From an uncultured Prevotellaceae bacterium (GTDB taxonomy: Bacteria; Bacteroidota; Bacteroidia; Bacteroidales; Bacteroidaceae): 37,715 bases of DNA. Position numbers and translations under genes: made by a program. Location of the stretch: NCBI GenBank assembly GCA_900315745.1, contig ONAG01000035.1, positions 13,875 through 51,589 on the forward strand, in the 5' to 3' direction. The notes beneath the pieces were generated by a model. That model saw only the letters and a list, made by a program, of their open reading frames with translations. It made no database searches and was not told the DNA's origin. This document shows, one piece after another, positions 22,699-31,594 of this stretch. The stretch's first letter is position 1, and each line of letters begins with the position of its first letter.

Positions 22699-25602
22699 AT
22701 GAAAAAGAAACTTATTCTTGCAAGCCTTTCATTGATCGCCACCCTTGCAATAAGTGCAAAGGACTACAAATACACCACCGTGGAGGGCGACCCTACGCAG
22801 ACACGCATCTATACCCTCGACAACGGTCTGAAGGTCTATCTATCTGTCAACAAGGAAAAACCGCGTCTGCAAGCCAACATCGCCGTGAAGACTGGTTCGC
22901 GAAACGACCCTGCAGAAACCACCGGACTGGCTCACTATCTGGAGCACTTGATGTTCAAGGGAACAAAGCAATTCGGTGTAACCGACCCAGTAGCCGAGGC
23001 TCCCTATCTCGCGGACATCGAGGCGCGCTATGAAGTGTATCGCACATTGACAGACCCCGCCGCAAGGAAAAAAGCCTATCACGAGATAGACAGCGTATCG
23101 CAGTTGGCTGCCAAATACTTCATCCCCAATGAGTACGACAAGCTAATGTCTGCCATCGGCAGCGAGGGCACCAATGCCTACACCAGCAACGACGTGACCT
23201 GCTACGTGGAGAACATCCCCTCCAACGAGATAGAGAACTGGGCACGCGTGCAGTCAGACCGCTTCCAGAACATGGTAATCAGAGGGTTCCACACTGAGTT
23301 GGAAGCTGTCTATGAGGAGAAGAACATCGGCATGGCACAAGACCAACGCAAGATGTGGGAGGCTCTTTATGCCAAACTATTCCCCACTCACCCATACGGC
23401 ACGCAGACAACCATCGGTACGCAGGAACACCTGAAAAATCCTTCCATAACCAACATCAAGAACTACTTCCGCCGCTACTATGTGCCCAACAACGTGGCAA
23501 TCTGCATGGCTGGCGACTTCGACCCCGACGAGGTTATTGCTATCATCGACAAGTATTTCGGGTCATGGAAGAGAAACGAGAACCTCTCCATACCTCAATT
23601 CGCACCTCTGAAGCCGATCACCTCTCCACAAGACACAACAGTCATTGGAAAAGAAGCAGAATATCTCATGATGGGTTGGCGCTTCAACCGTGCCAATAGC
23701 GGACAAACCGACACCCTCAACATCATCAGCAACATCCTCGCCAACGGAAAATGCGGACTCTTCGAGGTGGATCTTGAGCAGAAGATGAGACTGATGTCTG
23801 CCGGTGCTTTCGCTGACGAGATGAGCGACTATTCTCCTTTCGTGCTCTATGGCTACCCAAAGGAGAACCAAAGCCTTGACGAGGTGCGGGCATTGCTGCT
23901 CGAAGAGATGGAAAAACTCAAGAGAGGCGAGTTCGACGACAAGCTTATCCCTGCCGTAGTAAACAATGCCAAGCTCAATTTCTACCGTTCGCTGCAAAAC
24001 AACAACAGCAGGACAAGCCTCATGGTAGATGCCTTCATCAACGAGCAGAAGTGGGAAGATATTGCCCACTACATCGAACACATCTCCAAAATCACGAAGA
24101 AAGACGTGGTGGACTTCGCCAACAGGCATTTCAGCAACAACTACGTCTGCGTGTTCAAACGCACGGGAACAGACTCCACCCAGGTGAAGATAGAGAAGCC
24201 TGAAATAACCGCCATCCCCACCAACAGGGACTTTTCCAGCAAGTTCCTAAACGACATCAAGAACTCGTATGTGAAGCCCATACAACCAAGGTTCCTCGAC
24301 TTCGAGAAAGACCTCACCGTGGGAAAGACAAAACGTGGTTTGCCACTGCTCTACAAGCACAATGACGAGGATGGTCTCTTCACACTCGCCTTCAGGTATA
24401 AATTAGGCAATGAGAATAATGTGGACTACGACTATGGCCCATCCTACATGGAATATATCGGCACCGACAAGAAGAGCGTGGGAGAGGTGAAGCAAGCATT
24501 CTATGAACTCGCCTGCGACTACAACATCAGCGTTGGAAGTTACCTCACCACCATCTCACTCACCGGTCTGAGCGAGAAGATGCCTGAAGCCCTCGCACTG
24601 CTGGAAGACCTACTGCAGAACGCCAAGGCAGACAAGGAGTCGTGGACACAGTATGTCAGCCTGCTTGCAAAGAGCCGCGAGGACTCGAAGAAGAACCAAA
24701 GCGCGAACTTCAGTGCCTTGCGCAACTACGTGACATTCGGCACCTACAACCCCAACCTCAACATCAGGAGCATCAATGAGTTAAATGCCGCAGAACCTCA
24801 GCGTTTCCTCGAACTCATCTCCAACCTGAAGAACATGGAGCACACGGTGATGTACTATGGACCCATGAGCCAGAAGGAACTCGACAAGACGGTGTCGAAA
24901 CTCCACAAGACTCCCAAGAAGCTCGCACCCATCGCACCTGGCAGGGAATATACCGAACAACTCACGCCCACCAACGAGATTTACATCGCCCCATACGAAG
25001 CGAAGAACATCTACATGATTCAGTACCACAACGAGGGCAAGCCTTTCAGTCTTGAAGAGACTCCCGTGAAAATGATGTTCAACGAATATTTCGGCGGCGG
25101 CATGAACACCATCGTCTTCCAAGAGCTGCGCGAGAGCCGCGGTCTGGCATACAGCGCCATGGCACAGTACTCCAGTCTGCCCAGGGTCAACCATCCTGAG
25201 GCATACCTCACCTACATCGTTTCCCAGAACGACAAGATGATGGACTGCATCAAGGTGTTCAACAACATCCTCGACACCATACCACAAAGCCAGTCTGCAT
25301 TCGACATAGCCAAACAGAGCGCCATGAAGAGCCTGCAGACAGCACGCACCACCAAGTTCGCCGTGCTCAACGCCTACTACAATGCCAAACTGCGCGGATT
25401 CGACTTCGACCTCAACGAGCGCATCTACAAGGCACTGCCCGGCATCTCTCTGCAAGACGTGGTGAATTTCGAGAAGAAATACATGGTGAACAAGCCCTAC
25501 AAATACATCATCTTGGGCGACGAGAAGGAACTCGACATGGAGTCCCTGGGCAAGATAGGCCCCATCCACCGTCTGAAGACAGAAGATATCTTTGGCTATT
25601 AA
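22699..25602 (+). CDS. Exported M16-family (insulinase/pitrilysin) zinc peptidase
   Basis: The 967-residue protein has a signal peptide (MKKKLILASLSLIATLAISA) and two M16 halves. The first carries the inverted zinc motif HxxEH as His79-Tyr-Leu-Glu82-His83 (GLAHYLEHLMFKGT), with the third ligand likely in the ELEAVYEEKN helix (about 200-209). The second half (about 530-950) lacks the motif, as usual for the pseudo-catalytic half, and keeps the RESRGLAYSA signature. Such enzymes form a clamshell that degrades peptides; in Bacteroidales they are periplasmic. Length about 940-970 is normal for the family. Confidence 0.94.
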   Translation: MKKKLILASLSLIATLAISAKDYKYTTVEGDPTQTRIYTLDNGLKVYLSVNKEKPRLQANIAVKTGSRNDPAETTGLAHYLEHLMFKGTKQFGVTDPVAEAPYLADIEARYEVYRTLTDPAARKKAYHEIDSVSQLAAKYFIPNEYDKLMSAIGSEGTNAYTSNDVTCYVENIPSNEIENWARVQSDRFQNMVIRGFHTELEAVYEEKNIGMAQDQRKMWEALYAKLFPTHPYGTQTTIGTQEHLKNPSITNIKNYFRRYYVPNNVAICMAGDFDPDEVIAIIDKYFGSWKRNENLSIPQFAPLKPITSPQDTTVIGKEAEYLMMGWRFNRANSGQTDTLNIISNILANGKCGLFEVDLEQKMRLMSAGAFADEMSDYSPFVLYGYPKENQSLDEVRALLLEEMEKLKRGEFDDKLIPAVVNNAKLNFYRSLQNNNSRTSLMVDAFINEQKWEDIAHYIEHISKITKKDVVDFANRHFSNNYVCVFKRTGTDSTQVKIEKPEITAIPTNRDFSSKFLNDIKNSYVKPIQPRFLDFEKDLTVGKTKRGLPLLYKHNDEDGLFTLAFRYKLGNENNVDYDYGPSYMEYIGTDKKSVGEVKQAFYELACDYNISVGSYLTTISLTGLSEKMPEALALLEDLLQNAKADKESWTQYVSLLAKSREDSKKNQSANFSALRNYVTFGTYNPNLNIRSINELNAAEPQRFLELISNLKNMEHTVMYYGPMSQKELDKTVSKLHKTPKKLAPIAPGREYTEQLTPTNEIYIAPYEAKNIYMIQYHNEGKPFSLEETPVKMMFNEYFGGGMNTIVFQELRESRGLAYSAMAQYSSLPRVNHPEAYLTYIVSQNDKMMDCIKVFNNILDTIPQSQSAFDIAKQSAMKSLQTARTTKFAVLNAYYNAKLRGFDFDLNERIYKALPGISLQDVVNFEKKYMVNKPYKYIILGDEKELDMESLGKIGPIHRLKTEDIFGY

Positions 25603-25626
25603 GCGTAACACCAATCACAATACATT

Positions 25627-27276
25627 ATGGCAAAAACACAATCATTCAAGTATGCGCCCATGTTCCAACTGGGCGAGGACAAAACCGAGTACCGCCTGCT
25701 GACCAAAGAAGGAGTCAGCGTGGGCGACTTTGAAGGACACCCCATGCTCAAGGTGAGCAAGGAAGCCCTCACACTGCTTGCACAGCAGGCATTCCACGAT
25801 GTGGAGTTCATGCTTCGCCGCGAGCACAACGAGCAGGTGGCTGCAATCCTGCGCGACCCCGAAGCAAGCGAGAACGACAAATATGTAGCCTTGCAGTTCC
25901 TCCGCAACGCCGAGGTGGCTTGCAAGGGCGTGCTGCCCTTCTGCCAAGACACCGGCACCGCCATCATCCACGGCGAGAAAGGCCAGCAGGTGTGGACAGG
26001 CTTTGAAGATGAGGAAGCACTGAGCCTTGGCGTCTTCAACACCTTCACCGAGGACAACCTCCGCTATTCTCAAAACGCACCCCTCAACATGTACGACGAG
26101 GTGAACACACGCTGCAACCTGCCTGCCCAGATAGACATCGAGGCTGTGGAAGGCATGGAATACCGCTTCGTCATGGTGGCGAAAGGTGGCGGTTCTGCCA
26201 ACAAGACCTACTTCTACCCCATGACCAAGGCAACCATACAGAACGAGAGCACCTTGCTCCCATTCTTGGTGGAGAAGATGAAGTCGCTCGGCACGGCAGC
26301 ATGTCCTCCCTATCACATCGCCTTTGTCATCGGCGGCACGTCGGCAGAGAAGAACCTGCTCACCGTGAAGCTTGCCAGCATCAAGTATTACGACAACCTG
26401 CCCACCACCGGCGACGAGACAGGCCGTGCCTTCCGCGACATCGACCTTGAGAACAAGTTGCTGGAAGAGGCTCACAAGATTGGCTTGGGAGCACAGTTTG
26501 GCGGCAAGCACCTGGCTCACGACATCCGCGTGGTGCGTCTGCCACGACATGGTGCATCATGCCCCATCGGCATGGGCGTGTCATGCTCTGCCGACCGCAA
26601 CATCAAGGCAAAAATCAATGCTGACGGCGTATGGCTTGAGAAGATGGATGACAACCCCACCGAACTGATTCCTGCTGAGTTCTGCAAACTGGGCGAGGGT
26701 GCTGAAGGCATCGTCATCGACCTCGACAAGGGCATTGACGCTGTGAGGGCCGAACTGACAAAATACCCCGTGAGCACACGCGTGAACCTCAAGGGCACCA
26801 TCATCGTGGCACGTGACATAGCCCATGCCAAACTGAAGGCTCGTCTGGATGCTGGCGAGGAGATGCCGGCATATTTCAAGGACCACCCAATCCTCTATGC
26901 TGGTCCGGCGAAGACTCCAGAGGGCTATCCTTGTGGCTCCATGGGTCCGACAACCGCCAACCGCATGGACCCATACGTTGACGAGTTCCAAGACCATGGT
27001 GCTTCTCTCGTGATGATAGCCAAGGGCAACCGCACACAGGCTGTCACCGACGCATGCCAGAAACATGGTGGTTTCTATCTTGGCAGCATCGGTGGCGTGG
27101 CTGCCGTACTCTCGCAATCGAGCATCAAGTCCATTGAATGCGTGGAATATCCAGAATTAGGCATGGAGGCAATCTGGAAAATCGTGGTGGAAGACTTCCC
27201 AGCATTCATCCTCGTTGATGACAAGGGCAACGACTTCTTCAAGCAGTTGAAGCCGTGGACTCCTTGCTGCAAGTAA
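25627..27276 (+). CDS. fumA: Class I (iron-sulfur) fumarate hydratase
   Basis: The 549-residue protein is nearly the length of E. coli FumA (548) and aligns with it in layout. The three [4Fe-4S] ligands occur as Cys106 (PFCQDTG), Cys226 (AACPPYH) and Cys320 (GVSCSADRN), against 105, 224 and 318 in E. coli. It interconverts fumarate and malate, here most likely in the malate-to-fumarate direction of the anaerobic succinate pathway used by Bacteroidales. The oxygen-labile cluster fits an anaerobe. It is the last gene of the hflX operon, and a hairpin at 27302-27333 follows. Confidence 0.95.
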   Translation: MAKTQSFKYAPMFQLGEDKTEYRLLTKEGVSVGDFEGHPMLKVSKEALTLLAQQAFHDVEFMLRREHNEQVAAILRDPEASENDKYVALQFLRNAEVACKGVLPFCQDTGTAIIHGEKGQQVWTGFEDEEALSLGVFNTFTEDNLRYSQNAPLNMYDEVNTRCNLPAQIDIEAVEGMEYRFVMVAKGGGSANKTYFYPMTKATIQNESTLLPFLVEKMKSLGTAACPPYHIAFVIGGTSAEKNLLTVKLASIKYYDNLPTTGDETGRAFRDIDLENKLLEEAHKIGLGAQFGGKHLAHDIRVVRLPRHGASCPIGMGVSCSADRNIKAKINADGVWLEKMDDNPTELIPAEFCKLGEGAEGIVIDLDKGIDAVRAELTKYPVSTRVNLKGTIIVARDIAHAKLKARLDAGEEMPAYFKDHPILYAGPAKTPEGYPCGSMGPTTANRMDPYVDEFQDHGASLVMIAKGNRTQAVTDACQKHGGFYLGSIGGVAAVLSQSSIKSIECVEYPELGMEAIWKIVVEDFPAFILVDDKGNDFFKQLKPWTPCCK

Positions 27277-27301
27277 GAAAAAGATTTTTAATTCATTTAC
27301 C

Positions 27302-27333
27302 AAGAAGGCATGGGATTTCTCCCGTGCCTTCTT
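27302..27333 (+). terminator. Hairpin terminator after the fumarase gene
   Basis: A 14-bp stem, AAGAAGGCATGGGA (27302-27315) with TCCCGTGCCTTCTT (27320-27333), has one T-G wobble and a TTTC loop. The following AGGTTAATTCTCATTTTC is only moderately T-rich. Confidence 0.75.
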
Positions 27334-27360
27334 AGGTTAATTCTCATTTTCTACTTTGTC

Positions 27361-28353
27361 ATGGATTGGGAAAGGTACGAAAAGGCAAAGCAATGGGCTG
27401 GCGACTTAAAGCCATCGATGAAACGAAGACGCATCGGACATGACTATAAGTCACGGTGCATCTATATGATAACACTTGTTGTTGAGGGACACAGGCATTT
27501 GCTCGGAACAATCGCTGGTGATGGTGTGTCGCAGCAAGCAAGGATGGAACGCAGCCCATTGGGAGAAGCTGTAGTAAAAGCCCTTTTGAACATACCGCAG
27601 TTCTATCCCGCAATAGAGATATGGACTCATCAAATCATGCCCGACCACCTTCATGCCGTGGTATTTGTCAAAGAGGAGATTCCTGTTCATCTTGGCATCA
27701 TTATCAACGGCTTCAAAGTGGCTTGCAACCGCGAATACCGTCTGTTGAAAGAGAAAGGATGCGTCAATAGCGACTTGCCGGCTCTCTGGGAGCAGGGATA
27801 TAACGACAGGATTCTCGATCAGAAAGGACAGTTGCAGCGCATGAAGGACTATATCCACGACAATCCTCGCCGCAGGGCGATAAAGAACTGTCATCCAGAG
27901 TATTTCAAGGTGCGCCATAATGTCAAGATAGGCAATCACACGTTTGCGGCACAAGGCAACATTTTCTTGCTTAATGCCCCAAACCTACCGCAAGTGCAAT
28001 GCTCTCAAAAGCTTACTGAGGAACAAATAGCAGAGCTATGCCAGCAGTTCCTTGCCAAGGCATGCGATGGTGCAGTGCTCGTATCTCCAAGCATAAGCAA
28101 TGGAGAAAAAGCAATCATGAGAGCCGCCTTCGACAATGGCTTCCCGATTATTGTGTTGCAAGAAAATGGTTTTGCACCCTTGGCAAAACCGGGAGGGAGG
28201 AGATTCGATGCCTGTGCACAAGGGAAACTACTTATGCTTGCCCCTTGGGAGCACCACAACGACCGGCGCAAGATAACAAGACAGCAATGCCTTGCCCTCA
28301 ACGAGATGGCAAGGGTGATTTGCAATCAAGATGGAGATCAAGATGGAGACTAA
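27361..28353 (+). CDS. RAYT-type HUH transposase with a fused DprA/LOG-like C-terminal domain
   Basis: With the start at 27361 (the earlier ATG at 27310 lies inside the fumarase terminator) the protein is 330 residues. Residues about 15-190 form a Y1/HUH transposase of the REP-associated (RAYT) type: the metal-binding HUH motif is His96-Leu-His98 in IMPDHLHAVVF, and the nucleophile is Tyr164 in DYIHDNPRRR. The extra C-terminal part (about 215-325) reads LVSPSISNGEKAIMRAAF, then FPIIVLQENGF, GRRFDACAQGKLLML and KITRQQCLALN. Its order resembles the Rossmann-like core of DprA/LOG proteins. The last eight codons (QDGDQDGD) and the stop belong to a microsatellite. REP-like palindromes follow directly. 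HUH assignment is firm; the DprA-like call is inference. Confidence 0.85.
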   Translation: MDWERYEKAKQWAGDLKPSMKRRRIGHDYKSRCIYMITLVVEGHRHLLGTIAGDGVSQQARMERSPLGEAVVKALLNIPQFYPAIEIWTHQIMPDHLHAVVFVKEEIPVHLGIIINGFKVACNREYRLLKEKGCVNSDLPALWEQGYNDRILDQKGQLQRMKDYIHDNPRRRAIKNCHPEYFKVRHNVKIGNHTFAAQGNIFLLNAPNLPQVQCSQKLTEEQIAELCQQFLAKACDGAVLVSPSISNGEKAIMRAAFDNGFPIIVLQENGFAPLAKPGGRRFDACAQGKLLMLAPWEHHNDRRKITRQQCLALNEMARVICNQDGDQDGD

Positions 28354-28417
28354 GATGGAGGTGAAGATGGAGATGGAGGTGAAGATGGAGATGGAGGTGG
28401 AGGTGGAGATGGAGATT
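28328..28417 (+). repeat. GATGGAG-type microsatellite spanning the transposase stop codon
   Basis: A 6/12-base pattern (AAGATGGAGATC, AAGATGGAGGTG, GGAGATGGAGGT) runs for 90 bases. It encodes the last residues of the transposase, contains its TAA, and continues 64 bases further. Slippage or a stop change would add an acidic/glycine tail. Confidence 0.85.
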
Positions 28418-28461
28418 GCAGCGAAGCTGCAATAAAGGGAACCATAAAACCAGCGAAGCTG
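28416..28461. repeat. REP-like palindrome, type A (two copies)
   Basis: TTGCAGC-GAA-GCTGCAA (28416-28432) and CAGC-GAA-GCTG (28451-28461) are hairpins with a GAA loop. Each is followed by AATA-A/C-AGGG-A/G-ACCA, giving a direct repeat of about 27 bases. Confidence 0.75.
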
Positions 28462-28516
28462 CAATACAGGGGACCAAAGGCTCCATAGGTATCGGGGCTA
28501 AAGGCGGTTCTCTGTA

Positions 28517-28610
28517 CCACGCCTTTGGCGTGGTCCCCTTTCAGCTTTTCTTTTCCACGCCTTTGGCGTGGTCCCATTTTACCTTCCTTTTCTTCACGCC
28601 TTTGGCGTGG
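28517..28610. repeat. REP-like palindrome, type B (three copies)
   Basis: CCACGCC-TTT-GGCGTGG occurs at 28517-28533 and 28555-28571, and TCACGCC-TTT-GGCGTGG at 28594-28610, at 38-39-base spacing. The first two copies are followed by TGGTCCC. The complement of the first flank reads AGCTGAAAGGGGACCA, related to the type A flank, so the two types look like inverted relatives. Confidence 0.85.
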
Positions 28611-28653
28611 TATGAAAAAAGGGGAACAGCCCACAAAAGACTGCCCCCAGAAA

Positions 28654-28678
28654 ATAATCCTATCCGACATAGGATTAT
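28654..28678. repeat. Perfect hairpin at the end of the palindrome array
   Basis: ATAATCCTAT (28654-28663) and ATAGGATTAT (28669-28678) form a 10-bp stem with a CCGAC loop. There is no T-tail on either side. It marks the boundary between the palindrome array and the phage-like region. Confidence 0.7.
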
Positions 28679-29016
28679 CATAATATTTTGCATTCTCAAT
28701 CACAAGGAATAGGATTCATGTCAAACCTTTTATAATAAGAACTGCCACCACAAAATGCTGGCGGCAATCCATCAAATTGACATCTCAATATCAAAGAACA
28801 CTGAAATGCAACAGTTTCTACTTATTTCACTGGCAAATATACAAAATTATCACATTTGTTGTTATCATTTAGCCATTCTTTTAACATCATTTAATATTGC
28901 AGTTGTGTCAAGAAAAATAGAGATTGCCCCAAGAGGAAAAAAAGTTACACAAGGAAGAATGAAGCAGCCATTTGTCAATGGGCTTTTCTACAACATGACC
29001 TCACCACAAAGACCAT
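28679..29016. other. AT-rich intergenic stretch
   Basis: No gene is supported here. CAAATATA at 28834-28841 is a possible minus-strand -7 box (TATATTTG) that would transcribe across the palindrome array in antisense to the transposase. Otherwise nothing recognisable was seen. Confidence 0.4.
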
Positions 29017-30536
29017 TCATTCCAAGCGGAACTCCATCCTTCGGAAGAGTGGAATCAGCTCTGCTGGTATGCCATCGAGCTTGTCGGATTCATAGAACTG
29101 CTGAATATTGCTTATGTCCTTTGCCAGTCCATCCCGAATGAAGTTATGAAACGTATCGAGCAGGTCGAGTTGTGCCAAGGTGGCATTTCTCGTCTGCTGC
29201 TCATACAGCTTGCCACTAACCCCTGTGGCAGTAGTCTTTCCTTGCAATGCACCTGTCACCCCCGAAATGTCTTCCATGAAATTGAGTTGCGTCTGCAGCA
29301 ATTCATTGATGCCAATATTCACGGCATTAGCCGCCACTTGTTGCGGCATCACCATCCCATCCCTCGACTTCACAGGTATCACTCCATTGAATCGCGCCCA
29401 TTCGTCTGCCATATCCTCAATAGAGTAGCCATCGGGAATACATTCCTCAGGCACCAGCAACACGCCTTTTGCCGATGAGCGCATCACCCAGTCGTAAAGA
29501 GTGATGAGCCTGTTGGTATATCGCTGTTGGTCGATGACATCCGCCACGAAAGAATGCACCTCTCCATCAACCATGGGATAAGCCTTGAAGACAAATGGAT
29601 GCTGTCCGTGAGCGTAAGGCGAAGCCCCCTCGTCGATGATGTCGCCAAAAGGTGAGAGGAAGTAATAGTGCCATTCATCCGCCATCATCCCCATTGCACA
29701 TCATGGTCGTCGGACGTCAGATGTGGTGAGAAGTCGCGGGCATCCACCCATGCGAGCACACCCTCTTTCCTATCATGGCACAGGTAGCCAGGCTTGCGCT
29801 CGCGTTTCCACACTTCCACCACGCGGCATAGCTGTGGTTGGCATGGGAAGAAGAACTTGTCACGGCTTCCCCATGCCATCCCCCACCCTGCCATAACGTC
29901 ATCCACACGCTGTCTGTAAGAATCTATATTGTAGATAGCGCGCAGTGCTTCCACATCTTCGGAATTGTGGGCAAACTCCGCACAAACGGCATCAAAACGC
30001 ATATCGTGAATCTCACCTATCACCCCGACATCCCATCCACGACAATCGGAATGTTGTGAATCCACGAAAAATAGATCAAGCGGCACATTGACTGTCCAGC
30101 ATCCTGCACCACCATTTCTCCAACCATAGCTCTTGCGCTGTACCACCATCCCAGATATGAGAAACTCCTCAAGCGCCCTTGCATTGAGCTCTTCATAACA
30201 GTTGAGCCTTGCCACCTTTTCGAGCATATTCATCATCCCCTTTTGTATCCTTTTGTCATCACAGCCCACCGTGCAAGGTTTCGTCTCCGAACGATAAAGA
30301 CCGAGTACCTGCTTCACAAGCCTTCTTATAAGATTGTTCTTGAGAGGTTCACTTCCCTGACTTCTTATGTAGCTCTCCTCCTTCACCCATTTTCCATCCA
30401 CACTTATAAGGTCACCCCACTGGTCACCATAACAATACCTCTTGCATCGAGCACGCTCATTTCTGAAATTGTTCATGGATTCCCAATAGCTGACAGCCTC
30501 GAAAAGTAGGTCCAAATTCTTGCAAAGATTCTTCAT
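29017..30536 (-). pseudogene. Orphan phage portal protein gene, broken by a -1 frameshift
   Basis: Two minus-strand frames make one portal protein. The N-terminal part (30536-29685, 283 residues) starts MKNLCKNLDLLFEAVSYW and includes NNLIRRLVKQVLGLYRSE. The C-terminal part (29694-29017, 225 residues) includes VMRSSAKGVLLVPEE and ISGVTGALQGKTTATGVSG, typical of P22/crAss-like podovirus portals. The frames meet at a GGGG run (near 29686-29689); one extra G would restore a single frame of about 505 codons. The N-terminal and C-terminal regions look complete. No terminase, capsid or tail gene is nearby, so this is a prophage remnant or a stranded gene. Two overlapping functional genes are less likely. 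Confidence 0.75.
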
Positions 30537-30550
30537 AATTGTTTTTTATG

Positions 30551-30558
30551 CAAAGATA
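30551..30558 (-). promoter_or_regulatory. -7 promoter box in front of the portal gene
   Basis: CAAAGATA on this strand reads TATCTTTG on the minus strand, a full -7 match 15 bases before the portal ATG. No clear -33 box was found. Confidence 0.45.
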
Positions 30559-30758
30559 TTACAACCCCTTCTTCGGCATATGACATAATGAAATGGTCTT
30601 ATGTTAATAATTTGCGAATTACAAACAAGCAACAAAAAAAGTAACAAGCAGTAACTTTTTGTTAGTAAAAGATTTACAAATGCAAAAATTACGTCGCTTA
30701 TCAGTTTACATTTGTATGTTTTTAACATTTTTTTTCAAAGGAAATGAGAATTTAATAC

Positions 30759-30766
30759 TAATTTTG
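30759..30766 (+). promoter_or_regulatory. -7 box of the small HTH gene
   Basis: TAATTTTG fits TAnnTTTG, 67 bases before the TTG start. The upstream TTTC at 30733-30736 is a weak -33 at 22 bases. The rest of the 30537-30833 gap is AT-rich and shows nothing else. Confidence 0.5.
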
Positions 30767-30833
30767 CGCAAAAAGGAAAAAGAAGCATACCTTCACTATT
30801 CCAAATTAATCATTTACTAAACAATTTACGATC

Positions 30834-31046
30834 TTGGTACACATAGGAGCACTAATCAAACAAACCCTCAAACAAAGGCGCAAATCTGTAGTATGGTTTG
30901 CTGGGGAGTTATCATGCAGTAGAACTAACGTCTACAAGATCTTTTCGAAGCAATCCATCGACACCAAAGATCTTTTGAGGATTTCCAAAATCCTTGAATT
31001 CGACTTTTTTGAAATTTATAGTAAAGAATTGTCAGAACAAAAGTAA
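30834..31046 (+). CDS. Small XRE-type helix-turn-helix protein
   Basis: The 70-residue protein (first residues MVHIGALIKQTLKQRRKSV) is a single HTH domain: helix 2-turn-helix 3 around VVWFAGELSCSRTNVYKIF, followed by the dimer-like helix DLLRISKILEFDFF. It matches small Bacteroidales XRE-like regulators that begin MVHIG. No ATG is available in frame, so translation must start at TTG (30834). It is followed by a perfect terminator and is a single-gene unit. Its neighbours are a phage remnant on one side and orphan envelope genes on the other. Targets are unknown. Confidence 0.8.
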   Translation: MVHIGALIKQTLKQRRKSVVWFAGELSCSRTNVYKIFSKQSIDTKDLLRISKILEFDFFEIYSKELSEQK

Positions 31047-31094
31047 GAGGAACAACTGCGAGAACAAGATTTTAAAAAGTAGAACCACAAAAAT

Positions 31095-31126
31095 AGGCAT
31101 CCACCAAAAAGGATGCCTTTTTTTTC
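31095..31126 (+). terminator. Terminator after the HTH gene
   Basis: AGGCATCC (31095-31102) pairs with GGATGCCT (31111-31118), followed by an unbroken T-run. Confidence 0.93.
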
Positions 31127-31134
31127 CTAAAAAA

Positions 31135-31166
31135 GTTGCACAATCAAACATTCGTTGCTATCTTTG
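31135..31166 (+). promoter_or_regulatory. Promoter of the lipoprotein gene pair
   Basis: A -33-like GTTG at 31135-31138 and a -7 TATCTTTG at 31159-31166 are 20 bases apart. The chosen start codon is 23 bases downstream. Confidence 0.75.
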
Positions 31167-31189
31167 CATTGAACGAAAAAAGATTGGAA

Positions 31190-31576
31190 ATGAACTTATT
31201 TAAGAATTTACTGGCATGCCTGTCAGTATTTTGCATTTTGTCATGCGAGACTGACAAGAGCACCACCATCAAATCGGTAGAAATAAACAAGAATGGCATT
31301 CGCTCGGAGGGCAAGCCTTTCACGGGTACGGTGTGGAGTGAAGACAGCAGCACCTATTGCCTTGAGGTGAAGGATGGCTCTCTGATATCCTACACTCTCT
31401 TCCACCCTAATGGCAAGCCAGCCATCAACATCGCGACAGACAGCACTGAAATGCAGTTTTTTGATGAGAACGGCAGTGCAATGTCAATAGACTCATTTGT
31501 CACAAACTATGGTCTTCTTGCCGACGAAGTGACTGAATTGGCAAAACTCATAGACAGCCGTTCAAGTGCAGACTAA
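31190..31576 (+). CDS. Lipoprotein with MORN/YwqK-like repeats
   Basis: The promoter at 31135-31166 excludes the earlier ATG at 31136, so I place the start at 31190 (MNLFKNLLACLSVFCILSC). The 128-residue product has a lipobox ending LSC at residue 19. The mature part carries patterns like the MORN-2/YwqK repeats: EGKPFTGTVW, SLISYTLFHPNGKPA and MQFFDENGSAMS. Such repeats occur in envelope proteins of unclear role, some annotated as YwqK-type antitoxins. It forms a two-gene unit with the next gene, 18 bases downstream. Confidence 0.72.
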   Translation: MNLFKNLLACLSVFCILSCETDKSTTIKSVEINKNGIRSEGKPFTGTVWSEDSSTYCLEVKDGSLISYTLFHPNGKPAINIATDSTEMQFFDENGSAMSIDSFVTNYGLLADEVTELAKLIDSRSSAD

Positions 31577-31594
31577 AAAAATACTCAAAAAAAA

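Noticed and set aside
27310-27360. An upstream ATG giving a longer transposase with a hydrophobic N-terminus
   Set aside because: The ATG lies inside the fumarase terminator hairpin. The ATG at 27361 starts a normal RAYT N-terminus.
28328-28480. A CRISPR array
   Set aside because: The repeats are short, of unequal spacing and palindromic, with no unique spacers of constant length and no cas genes.
28350-28703. A minus-strand frame of 117 codons through the palindrome array
   Set aside because: Its sequence is dictated by the REP-like hairpins and the GATGGAG microsatellite (Pro/Ser tail). It is probably a repeat-derived artefact, although a minus-strand -7 box exists at 28834-28841.
28755-29141. 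A plus-strand frame of 128 codons overlapping the portal gene
   Set aside because: Its second half is antisense to the portal C-terminus and the first half is AT-rich with no domain signature.
29685-29694. A programmed -1 frameshift site in the portal gene
   Set aside because: The junction does not contain a canonical X-XXY-YYZ slippery heptamer; a one-base loss in a G run is simpler.
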